A stretch of DNA of 64,000 nt, taken from the NCBI GenBank assembly GCA_947566075.1, contig CANOIM010000008.1, positions 1-64,000 of the forward strand. Reading direction: 5' to 3'. Numbering within the stretch: the stretch's first letter is position 1; each line of letters starts with the position of its first letter. Both the position numbers and the translations under genes were made by a program. The notes beneath the pieces are model-generated. The model was not told the DNA's origin. It saw only the letters and a list, made by a program, of their open reading frames with translations, and did no database searches. Of the stretch, positions 57,697 to 64,000 are shown one piece after another. Source of the stretch: an uncultured Eggerthellaceae bacterium. Its GTDB lineage: Bacteria > Actinomycetota > Coriobacteriia > Coriobacteriales > Eggerthellaceae.

Positions 57697-59385
57697 CTAG
57701 AACAGCCCCGTGATCTTGCCGGTCTCATCCACGTCGATCTTCTGGGCCGCAGGGGTCTTCCCCAAGCCCGGCATGGTCATGATGCTACCCGTGAGCGCCA
57801 CCACGAAACCCGCGCCTGCCGACACCTTCACCTCACGCACGGTGATCTGGAAATCACGTGGCGCACCCAGCTTCTTCGCGTCATCAGAGAACGAATACTG
57901 GGTCTTCGCCATGCAGACGGGCATAGCGCCGAACCCGAGGCGTTCCAGCTTGGCTATCTCATTCACAGCAGCAGGTTCGAATACCACGCCATCGGCATGA
58001 TAGACACGCTTGGCTATGGCCTCTATCTTCTCTGTCAAGGAAAGGTCATCATCGTAGGAGTATTCGAAGGTGGCTGCACTGCGACCGTCAGCGTCCCCCT
58101 CTTCGCAGAGGCGCACCACTTCATCAGCCAAGGCCAAGCCGCCCTCGCCACCCTTGGCCCACACCTCAGAGAGCGCCACATCCACGCCCAGCTTGTTGCA
58201 TTCAGCCTCTACCAGATCAAGCTCCGCCTTTGTGTCAGTAGGGAAGGCGTTGATAGCCACCACGCAGGGCAGCTGATACACCTGGGTGATGTTCTCAACG
58301 TGCTGGAGGAGGTTCGGCAGGCCTGCCTTGAGCGCCTCTAGGTTCTCCGTATTGAGGTCATCCTTGGCCACGCCGCCGTGGTTCTTGAGGGCGCGCACCG
58401 TGGCCACTACCACCACGGCATCCGGCTTGAGCCCCGCCAAGCGGCACTTGATGTCAAGGAACTTCTCCGCCCCCAGGTCAGCGCCGAAGCCCGCTTCCGT
58501 CACGCAGTAATCTCCCAGAGCCAGCGCCATGCGCGTGGCCATGATGGAGTTGCACCCATGGGCGATGTTCGCGAAGGGGCCGCCATGGACGAAGGCCGGG
58601 TTGCCTTCCAAGGTTTGCACCAGGTTCGGTTTCAAAGCATCCTTCAAAAGCGCGCACATGGCCCCTTCGGCCTGCAGGTCATGGGCAGTCACGGGCTCAT
58701 CATCATAGGTGTATCCCACCACGATGCGCCCCAAGCGCTCCTTCAGATCAGTGATGGAGGTAGCCAAGCAGAAGATGGCCATGACCTCAGAGGCTACGGT
58801 GATATCGAAACCGTCTTCCCGCGGCACCCCATGGGCCTTGCCGCCCAGGCCATCCACGATGTGGCGCAGCTGGCGGTCATTCATATCCACCACGCGCTTC
58901 CAGGTGATACGGCGCACATCTATGTTCAGCTCATTGCCGTTCTGGATATGAGCATCCAGCATAGCGGCCAGCAGGTTATTGGCCGCCCCGATGGCATGGA
59001 AATCCCCCGTGAAGTGCAGGTTGATATCCTCCATGGGGATCACCTGAGCATAACCGCCACCTGCAGCACCCCCCTTGATGCCGAAGACAGGGCCAAGGGA
59101 GGGTTCACGCAGGGCCACCACTACATTCTTGCCCCGGAGAGCCAGCGCATCAGCCAGCCCTACGGTGGTGGTGGTCTTCCCTTCCCCCGCAGGAGTGGGG
59201 TTGATGGCCGTTACCAAGATGAGCTTGCCTGGCTCATGGGCCTCCTCGGCAAGCAGGTTATAATCCACCTTCGCCTTGTACTGCCCATAGGCCTCCAGAT
59301 GGTCTTCGCTGATCCCCAGAGCCTTCGCCACCTCGGCGATCTTCTTGGGTTCAGCGGCCTGTGCGATCTGAATGTCTGTGAGCAT
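57697..59385 (-). CDS. fhs: Formate-tetrahydrofolate ligase
   Basis: The 562-residue protein has the ATP loop INPTPAGEGKTTTTVGLADA, REPSLGPVFGIKGGAAGGG and LTGSIMTMPGLGKTPAA. It makes 10-formyl-tetrahydrofolate from formate and ATP. This supports purine synthesis and one-carbon metabolism, and the methyl branch if an acetogenic pathway is present. It lies 43 bases after coaX in the coaX-fhs-tsaE operon. Confidence 0.95.
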   Translation of the reverse strand: MLTDIQIAQAAEPKKIAEVAKALGISEDHLEAYGQYKAKVDYNLLAEEAHEPGKLILVTAINPTPAGEGKTTTTVGLADALALRGKNVVVALREPSLGPVFGIKGGAAGGGYAQVIPMEDINLHFTGDFHAIGAANNLLAAMLDAHIQNGNELNIDVRRITWKRVVDMNDRQLRHIVDGLGGKAHGVPREDGFDITVASEVMAIFCLATSITDLKERLGRIVVGYTYDDEPVTAHDLQAEGAMCALLKDALKPNLVQTLEGNPAFVHGGPFANIAHGCNSIMATRMALALGDYCVTEAGFGADLGAEKFLDIKCRLAGLKPDAVVVVATVRALKNHGGVAKDDLNTENLEALKAGLPNLLQHVENITQVYQLPCVVAINAFPTDTKAELDLVEAECNKLGVDVALSEVWAKGGEGGLALADEVVRLCEEGDADGRSAATFEYSYDDDLSLTEKIEAIAKRVYHADGVVFEPAAVNEIAKLERLGFGAMPVCMAKTQYSFSDDAKKLGAPRDFQITVREVKVSAGAGFVVALTGSIMTMPGLGKTPAAQKIDVDETGKITGLF

Positions 59386-59428
59386 CCCATGCCTCCTTGT
59401 CAGCCGTCTTGGCTCCTGTCAAGTCCTC

Positions 59429-60208
59429 TTAAGGTTCCCGCGTGCGTTGCGCCTCTGATATTAAGCGAAGTCCGGTGAGAGTGAGCTCAAGATCTACGGC
59501 ATCTATCATCTTCGATAGGCCAGCGATCTGCCGGGCCAGCCCACCCGTAGCCACCGTGCGCGCCTCATAGCCCAACTCATCGAAGATGCGGCGGATCAGG
59601 CCATCCGTGCGCGCCACCTCTCCCAACAGGATGCCGCTCTCCAAGGCCTCGCGCGTATTGCGTCCGATGGCTTGCGGAGGTGCCACCAGCTCCACCGCTG
59701 CCAGCTTCGCTCCCTGGGAAAAGAGGGTGGAAGCACTGGTCTGCAAACCGGGAGCGATGATGCCGCCTATGAAGCAGCCGCGGGCGTCGATCACCTCCAT
59801 GTTCGTGGCAGTGCCGAAATCCACCACCACGCAGGGATGCCCGTAGAGAGCCTTGGCTGCCACGGCGTCCGCCACACGGTCAGCGCCTATCTCTTCGGGG
59901 TGGGGATAATCCGCTTGGAACAGGTCCCCTGCAGCCTTCGCCGTGCAATGGAGCGTCTCTATATGGAAGAGCCGCCGAACCGCCTCCTCCCATGCGCCTG
60001 CCAGCTGAGGCACAACAGAAGAGAGCACCGCGCGGCTGACCTCAGAGCGGCCGATCCCATCCATGGCCATGAGGGACAGCAATCCCACGCACAGCTCATC
60101 AGGGGTAGCGCCCCCGTCCGTTGGAACCCGCCAGGAAGCCTTCAAGGCCTCCCCTTCATATATACCGGCAACGGTATGGGTGTTACCCACGTCTACGGCT
60201 AATAACAT
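59429..60208 (-). CDS. coaX: Type III pantothenate kinase
   Basis: From MLLAVDVGNT (259 residues; five more codons are possible upstream) the protein shows DVGNTHT, GADRVADAVAAK, DFGTATN and GGIIAPGLQ, the acetate/sugar kinase-like core of CoaX. It phosphorylates pantothenate in CoA synthesis and normally needs a monovalent cation. It heads the coaX-fhs-tsaE-tsaBD operon, divergent from the response regulator. Confidence 0.92.
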   Translation of the reverse strand: MLLAVDVGNTHTVAGIYEGEALKASWRVPTDGGATPDELCVGLLSLMAMDGIGRSEVSRAVLSSVVPQLAGAWEEAVRRLFHIETLHCTAKAAGDLFQADYPHPEEIGADRVADAVAAKALYGHPCVVVDFGTATNMEVIDARGCFIGGIIAPGLQTSASTLFSQGAKLAAVELVAPPQAIGRNTREALESGILLGEVARTDGLIRRIFDELGYEARTVATGGLARQIAGLSKMIDAVDLELTLTGLRLISEAQRTREP

Positions 60209-60327
60209 AATTCCCGAGGTCATCTTTCAGAAATTGGTGGATAATGGCTCATGACAACGATACACCATCAAAGGGGTGGCGCAGCGCGCACGCCAGTGTT
60301 GCGGATGCATCAGGGAAGGTGATGGCC

Positions 60328-61020
60328 ATGTCCGAGACAGCAAGCCGTATCCTCGTCGTAGATGACGAAGCCACGATCACTGATTTCGTGGGGTACGCTC
60401 TCAAGAAGGAAGGCTACAACGCCGATATCGTCCAGAATGGCGAAGACGCCATCGCGCTGGCTGGTCAGAATGATTACGACCTCTACATCCTGGATATCAT
60501 GCTTCCTGGCATGGATGGCTATGAGCTTTGCCGTCGCCTGCGTCAGAGCACCTCGGCCCCGGTCCTGTTCTTGTCTGCCCGTGACACGGAATTGGACAAG
60601 GTAGTGGGCCTTGAGATAGGCGGAGATGACTACCTGGCGAAGCCCTTCGGTGTGCGTGAGCTGATCGCCCGCGTCCGTGCTCTGTTGCGCCGCGGTGCCG
60701 GACAGGTGGGCAACGTGCACAACGTGGTCACCGTGAACGGCATCACCTTGGACGAAGACGCCCATACCGCTTCCGGTGAATCCGGCGATATAGATCTCAC
60801 CCCCCGGGAATTCGAATTGCTGGCATCGCTCATGAAGAGCGCTGGCAAGGTGGTCAGCCGCGAAGACCTGCTCCGGGATGCCTGGGGCTGGGAATACCTC
60901 ACGGAAACGAAGACGGTTGACACCCATATCAAGCGCCTGCGTGACAAGATCTCCGCTGCTGGCTATGACCCAACCCTGGTGGAGACGGTCCGCGGCTACG
61001 GATACCGCTTCAAGGCGTAA
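60328..61020 (+). CDS. OmpR/PhoB-type response regulator (orphan)
   Basis: The ATG at 60328 (GGGAAGGTGATGG upstream) gives 230 residues. The receiver has paired acids in VDDEATITDF, the phospho-acceptor Asp in YILDIMLPG, Thr/Ser in FLSARD and Lys in YLAKPFG. The C-terminal winged helix (LTPREFELLASLM, VDTHIKRLRDKI, VRGYGYRF) binds DNA. No histidine kinase is adjacent, so the partner is elsewhere. A strong terminator follows. Confidence 0.92.
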   Translation: MSETASRILVVDDEATITDFVGYALKKEGYNADIVQNGEDAIALAGQNDYDLYILDIMLPGMDGYELCRRLRQSTSAPVLFLSARDTELDKVVGLEIGGDDYLAKPFGVRELIARVRALLRRGAGQVGNVHNVVTVNGITLDEDAHTASGESGDIDLTPREFELLASLMKSAGKVVSREDLLRDAWGWEYLTETKTVDTHIKRLRDKISAAGYDPTLVETVRGYGYRFKA

Positions 61021-61045
61021 GCGCTCCCCTCATCCTTGCATGACG

Positions 61046-61070
61046 AAGGCCCCGCACCTGCGGGGCCTTT
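61046..61070 (+). terminator. Rho-independent terminator of the response regulator gene
   Basis: An 11-bp stem (aaggccccgca / tgcggggccttt) with a short loop lies 26 bases past the stop and is followed by CTTCT. Confidence 0.85.
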
Positions 61071-61084
61071 CTTCTGCGGACAGG

Positions 61085-61184
61085 GACAACGGGGACGTAG
61101 GCTATTGTCCTGTTTTCCAATAGCGGTAACTGAGCTGGCAAGCCTCTTTGGGAGAACAGGACAATAGCCTACGTCCCCGTTGTC
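61085..61184. repeat. Empty 100-bp element with perfect 30-bp inverted repeats
   Basis: The arms 61085-61114 and 61155-61184 are exact reverse complements (30 of 30 bases), separated by 40 bases. Pairing continues outward after a one-base bulge (cag / ctg). The core words GGGGACG and CGTCCCC resemble those in the RAYT-associated repeats. No gene lies inside, so it behaves like a non-autonomous REP/MITE unit. Confidence 0.8.
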
Positions 61185-61193
61185 CTGCATCGC

Positions 61194-61973
61194 TCACTCG
61201 CCGAGGGCTGCCTCCACAGCACTGACCAAGAACTCCGTAGCACCTTCCCCTGCGGCGGAATCGTAGTACTTCACGAAGCGCGGGTCAGCCAGGTAACCAT
61301 GGACCAGGCCCCGATAGGCCTCTTCGCTGTAGCCAGGGCCCCAGTGGATGGTGATCCACCGCCTGTGCATGCGCACCAATTCCTGGGCTTCCTCCCCCGC
61401 CGGGTTTCCCGCGGCTTGGGCGATGCGCAGCTGCACCTTGATGGCCTCTTCTAAGAGCTCCTTCGCATCCCACTCATCCTTGGTGAGCGCCATCATGCGC
61501 TCGTTCGACGCCTGGATGGCATCATCGCCGTAGAGGGAACGCGCCTCTTGACCGTACTCCTCTTCGAAGCGGGCCAGGCCTTCCCGCTTCATCTGCTGAA
61601 AGCTATCTTCTGTGCTCATGGGTTCCATCCTCTCCAAGGCGGCGATGGCAGCTTCTGTGCGCCCCAGGGCCGCCTCTGTTGATCCTCGTTGCTTCTCAAG
61701 CGTTGCAAGGTGGTCCTTGAGCATAGGAAGGATGCCCTGGGCATCCCCTGAGCAGATGCGTTGGATGGTGGCCAGGGGCAGCCCGCAAGAGCGCATGGCC
61801 AGCACCTGAGCCAACCGCTTTGCATCCTCCTCACCGTACAAGCGGTACCCCGCCTCCGTGCGAAGGGGATGTAGAAGCCCGAGACTCTCGTAGTAGCGCA
61901 GGGTGCGCGCGCTCACCCCGGCCAAAGCCGCCATCTCCTTGACGGTGCGCCTCTCCTCTGAAGCCATGGTCAT
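61194..61973 (-). CDS. MerR family regulator with TipAS domain
   Basis: The 259-residue protein has an N-terminal MerR winged helix (VKEMAALAGVSARTLRYYES, YRLYGEEDAKRLAQV), a coiled-coil dimer helix, and a C-terminal TipAS-type antibiotic-binding domain (FEEEYGQEARSLYGDD, WITIHWGPGYSEEAYRGLV). Such regulators respond to thiopeptides or other drugs and activate resistance. The target gene is not obvious nearby; an MFS gene lies 1 kb away. Confidence 0.9.
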   Translation of the reverse strand: MTMASEERRTVKEMAALAGVSARTLRYYESLGLLHPLRTEAGYRLYGEEDAKRLAQVLAMRSCGLPLATIQRICSGDAQGILPMLKDHLATLEKQRGSTEAALGRTEAAIAALERMEPMSTEDSFQQMKREGLARFEEEYGQEARSLYGDDAIQASNERMMALTKDEWDAKELLEEAIKVQLRIAQAAGNPAGEEAQELVRMHRRWITIHWGPGYSEEAYRGLVHGYLADPRFVKYYDSAAGEGATEFLVSAVEAALGE

Positions 61974-62050
61974 CCCTTCTCTGAAGAACCTTGCGAAGGG
62001 TACTCTAAGGCTTGACGCAGCGGCAAGGTCAAGCCGAAAGGCCTCGGCAG

Positions 62051-62251
62051 TCAGTCGGTCAAGCCCACCACCTGGACCCCCGTCTCTGCTCTAGGCTCTT
62101 TTGGGTGCGAGGGCAAGAGGGTGAAGCATTCAGGGCAGCTAACGGCATCAAGGGCCACTTCGGCACCGCAGGCAGGGCACACCCCGTCCCAGCCTTCGCC
62201 TTCCTGAGCCTCAGCCATGCAGGCACCGCACATGACGCAAGGGATGCACAT
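62051..62251 (-). CDS. Small zinc-ribbon protein coupled to a TetR gene
   Basis: The 66-residue protein has three CxxC-type pairs (CVMCGAC, CPACG, CPECF). No catalytic site is visible. Its ATG overlaps the TetR stop (TGATG), so the two are translationally coupled. It recalls the zinc-ribbon gene at 31450, which also lies among TetR, MFS and oxidoreductase genes. Confidence 0.75.
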   Translation of the reverse strand: MCIPCVMCGACMAEAQEGEGWDGVCPACGAEVALDAVSCPECFTLLPSHPKEPRAETGVQVVGLTD

Positions 62252-62892
62252 CAGCCCTCCATCTCCTTTCGCATGAGGTAGAGGGAACCGTGGATGATGT
62301 TATCGAAGGGACACACCTCGCTGATGCTGCGCGGCTGCTTGGAAGAGAGGATGCGCCGCACGATCTGACCGATGAAGGCTGCAGAATAGAACTCCGCCAT
62401 GAAATCGAGGGCTTCTGAGCCGGGTTCCATATCGCGGAATATGAACAGGATATCCTGTTCGAATGCGCGCTTGTATAGGTCGAAGAGATAAGCTTGCAAA
62501 CTACCCAGATCAGCGGTGCGCAAGAGCGGGGGATACAGATACGGGCGTGCATTCATGCACCGGGACACCAACAGGAAGAAGCTACCATGGCTCAAGCAAC
62601 CATGGTCATCTTCGATATGGACATAGAAGGGATACTTGGCATAGGGCGAGGAATCCCGCGGCTCGAACACCAGCTGGGACTGAGGGAAGTCATCTCGCAG
62701 AGCATGGCCCAGGTCACGACGGAATACCCAATTGACCAGCATCTCCTTGCTGGGAAAGTGGTAATAGAAGGTCTTACGGTTCACCCCGAGCGCGGCGGAC
62801 ACATCACGCACCGACACTTTCATCGGGTCCTTTTCGCGGGCCAATTCGATGAATGCATCAGCGATGCGATGCTTCATCATCGGGTTCATCAT
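62251..62892 (-). CDS. TetR family regulator
   Basis: The ATG at 62892 has GAGGAGGGG upstream and gives 213 residues. The TetR helix-turn-helix is VRDVSAALGVNRKTFYYHFP, followed by a helical ligand domain with aromatic residues (YAKYPFYVHIEDDHGCLSHG). It lies just downstream of an MFS gene on the same strand and is probably its regulator. It resembles the TetR at 35565 in its N-terminal pattern. Confidence 0.88.
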   Translation of the reverse strand: MMNPMMKHRIADAFIELAREKDPMKVSVRDVSAALGVNRKTFYYHFPSKEMLVNWVFRRDLGHALRDDFPQSQLVFEPRDSSPYAKYPFYVHIEDDHGCLSHGSFFLLVSRCMNARPYLYPPLLRTADLGSLQAYLFDLYKRAFEQDILFIFRDMEPGSEALDFMAEFYSAAFIGQIVRRILSSKQPRSISEVCPFDNIIHGSLYLMRKEMEG

Positions 62893-62931
62893 CAGCAATC
62901 CCCTCCTCGACGTATCTCTCCTCATGCAGCT

Positions 62932-62970
62932 AGCCTCGAGACCCCTCTTCCTCAAAGGGGCCTCGAGGCT
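62932..62970. other. Long hairpin between MFS and TetR genes
   Basis: Arms agcctcgag / ctcgaggct and inner cccct / agggg form a stem of about 14 bp with one mismatch and a 9-base loop. There is no T-run. It may attenuate read-through from MFS into TetR. Confidence 0.5.
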
Positions 62971-63044
62971 GAAGACGGGCTCTTCTGCAGGCATAGAAGC
63001 CCTCTACCTGCCGATCCGTCTGGCTATTCATGCAGGGCTTCGGT

Positions 63045-64000
63045 CTAGGCGATCGCCTCCTCTCCGCCTACAGGACCGCATACCTCTTCCTCAGCGCGCT
63101 CATAGGTCAGACCCTTGCGCGCACGGATAGCCGTCAATCCAGCCAACAAGCAACCAACGACCAGAGCCAAGCTGATGATGAACACCATGTTGAATCCAGG
63201 GCCGTCAACGAGAAGCCCCCAGAATATGGCCCCGAAGGCCGAGGCCAACGCTGACACCATGGATACGCGAGCATAGATGACGGTGTAATCCAACGAACCG
63301 AAGACGTAACGGACCAGCAGGGGCACCAAGACGACAGAGGCTGCGAAGCACACGCCGAAAAGGAAGCCGCCCACAGCGATGCAACCCACGAACCCAGGCA
63401 AGAGCCACATCATGGCCAGGCCTGCTAGGCCACAGGCCATGCCGAAGATCAGACCATAGCGTATGTTGCGATCACAGAGCGACCCGATGATGATCTTACC
63501 GAGCGCAGTTCCCACCATGCAGACCGAAGCGATCCAGACAACAGCACCAGCTGTGGCAGGATAGATCCCCTCGAATGAGCTGACATAGGAGGGCCAGTAG
63601 TTGAGCGCCACCGATACGAGCGTGATGAGCCCAGCGAAGGCTGCCACGATGTAGAACGTGGACGTCCTCATGGCTCGTTTGGATGACACGCCTTCTAGCA
63701 CTGGCTCAGCAGAGGGTTCCTCCGGGGCTGATGCATGGGAGGTGAAGGGGGCCAGGCCCCGATCCGCTGGACGGCTCCTCACCGCGAAGAGGGTGAAGGG
63801 CAAGGAGAGCACCAAGCAGACCAGGCCGAATATGAGGAATGCCGTGCGCCAGCCTTCCGGACCCGAGGCGATCAATACGCCTCCGATGCCATTGAAGACC
63901 ACGCCCCCTACCCCAGAGAACGCCATGCATAGACCAACGAAGAACCCGACCCGGTCACGGAACCAGCGGGCGATCATCGTAGGAGCGGCAAGATACAACG
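63045..64000 (-). CDS. MFS transporter, start missing (window edge)
   Basis: At least 318 codons of a major facilitator protein remain open to the right edge, so the N-terminus is missing. About ten hydrophobic helices remain, with a central loop (VRSRPADRGLAPFTSHASAP) and a C-terminal half ending GLTYERAEEEVCGP. The pattern of GF-rich helices (FFVGLCMAFSGVGGVVFNGI) resembles oxalate/formate-antiporter-like members. The substrate is unknown. A TetR gene follows. Confidence 0.85.
   Translation of the reverse strand, partial: LYLAAPTMIARWFRDRVGFFVGLCMAFSGVGGVVFNGIGGVLIASGPEGWRTAFLIFGLVCLVLSLPFTLFAVRSRPADRGLAPFTSHASAPEEPSAEPVLEGVSSKRAMRTSTFYIVAAFAGLITLVSVALNYWPSYVSSFEGIYPATAGAVVWIASVCMVGTALGKIIIGSLCDRNIRYGLIFGMACGLAGLAMMWLLPGFVGCIAVGGFLFGVCFAASVVLVPLLVRYVFGSLDYTVIYARVSMVSALASAFGAIFWGLLVDGPGFNMVFIISLALVVGCLLAGLTAIRARKGLTYERAEEEVCGPVGGEEAIA

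Overview
The window is high-GC bacterial chromosome, mostly tightly packed operons on the minus strand. Gene content and architecture suggest the class Coriobacteriia, probably family Eggerthellaceae. Pointers are a TsaB-RimI-TsaD fusion, a RecJ-helicase fusion, a PPi-type phosphofructokinase, a menaquinone methyltransferase, formate-tetrahydrofolate ligase, a cluster of NlpC/P60 proteins, and a soluble molybdopterin oxidoreductase with a ferredoxin-like partner. The placement is inference from gene content; no rRNA or other phylogenetic marker was compared. Layout. 1-8040: a partial tRNA and tRNA-Tyr, then a cell-envelope block with aspartate racemase, an ATP-grasp ligase, the lipid II flippase MurJ and three coiled-coil NlpC/P60 hydrolases. 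8054-12867: a Na+/proline-type symporter, aspartate aminotransferase and a PiT phosphate transporter with its DUF47 partner. 12924-24267: stringent-response, DNA-repair and housekeeping genes (MBL hydrolase, RelA/SpoT, RecJ-helicase, PPi-PFK, YigZ, Pth, Prs, GlmU). 24404-26042: an accessory patch with a REP-type transposase (RAYT) between inverted repeats, a YefM-YoeB toxin-antitoxin pair, and a short remnant matching the 3' end of copA. 26070-36140: the most unusual region, a run of ten minus-strand genes. It encodes a transhydroxylase-like molybdenum enzyme (alpha and beta subunits), a zinc-ribbon peptide, two VOC proteins, two short-chain dehydrogenases, an MFS carrier, an unknown protein and SlyD, with a TetR regulator upstream. 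It looks like an uncharacterised aromatic or polyphenol conversion pathway. 36350-42366: an AraC-GNAT fusion with a MATE pump, an AAA ATPase flanked by REP-like inverted repeats, and the copper ATPase CopA. 42442-49095: FolC, HPF, NhaA, RarA with an overlapping 37-codon ORF, a PIN/RelB-type toxin-antitoxin pair and GalU. 49172-53977: an operon of a small membrane protein, TatB, TatC, HypA, HypB and NadE, preceded by a degenerate amidohydrolase. 54084-61020: menaquinone methyltransferase, the CoaX-Fhs-TsaE-TsaB/RimI/TsaD operon and an orphan response regulator. 61085-64000: an empty 30-bp perfect inverted-repeat element, a MerR/TipA regulator, a zinc-ribbon peptide, a TetR regulator and the end of an MFS gene cut by the window edge. 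Functional links. The wall genes fit a peptidoglycan containing D-aspartate. The Tat genes could export one NlpC/P60 paralogue that carries a twin-arginine signal. HypA, HypB and SlyD suggest nickel-enzyme maturation. The molybdoenzyme cluster combines uptake, redox and ring-hydroxyl chemistry. No CRISPR array, prophage or rRNA operon was seen, and no gene-free stretch exceeds about 260 bases.
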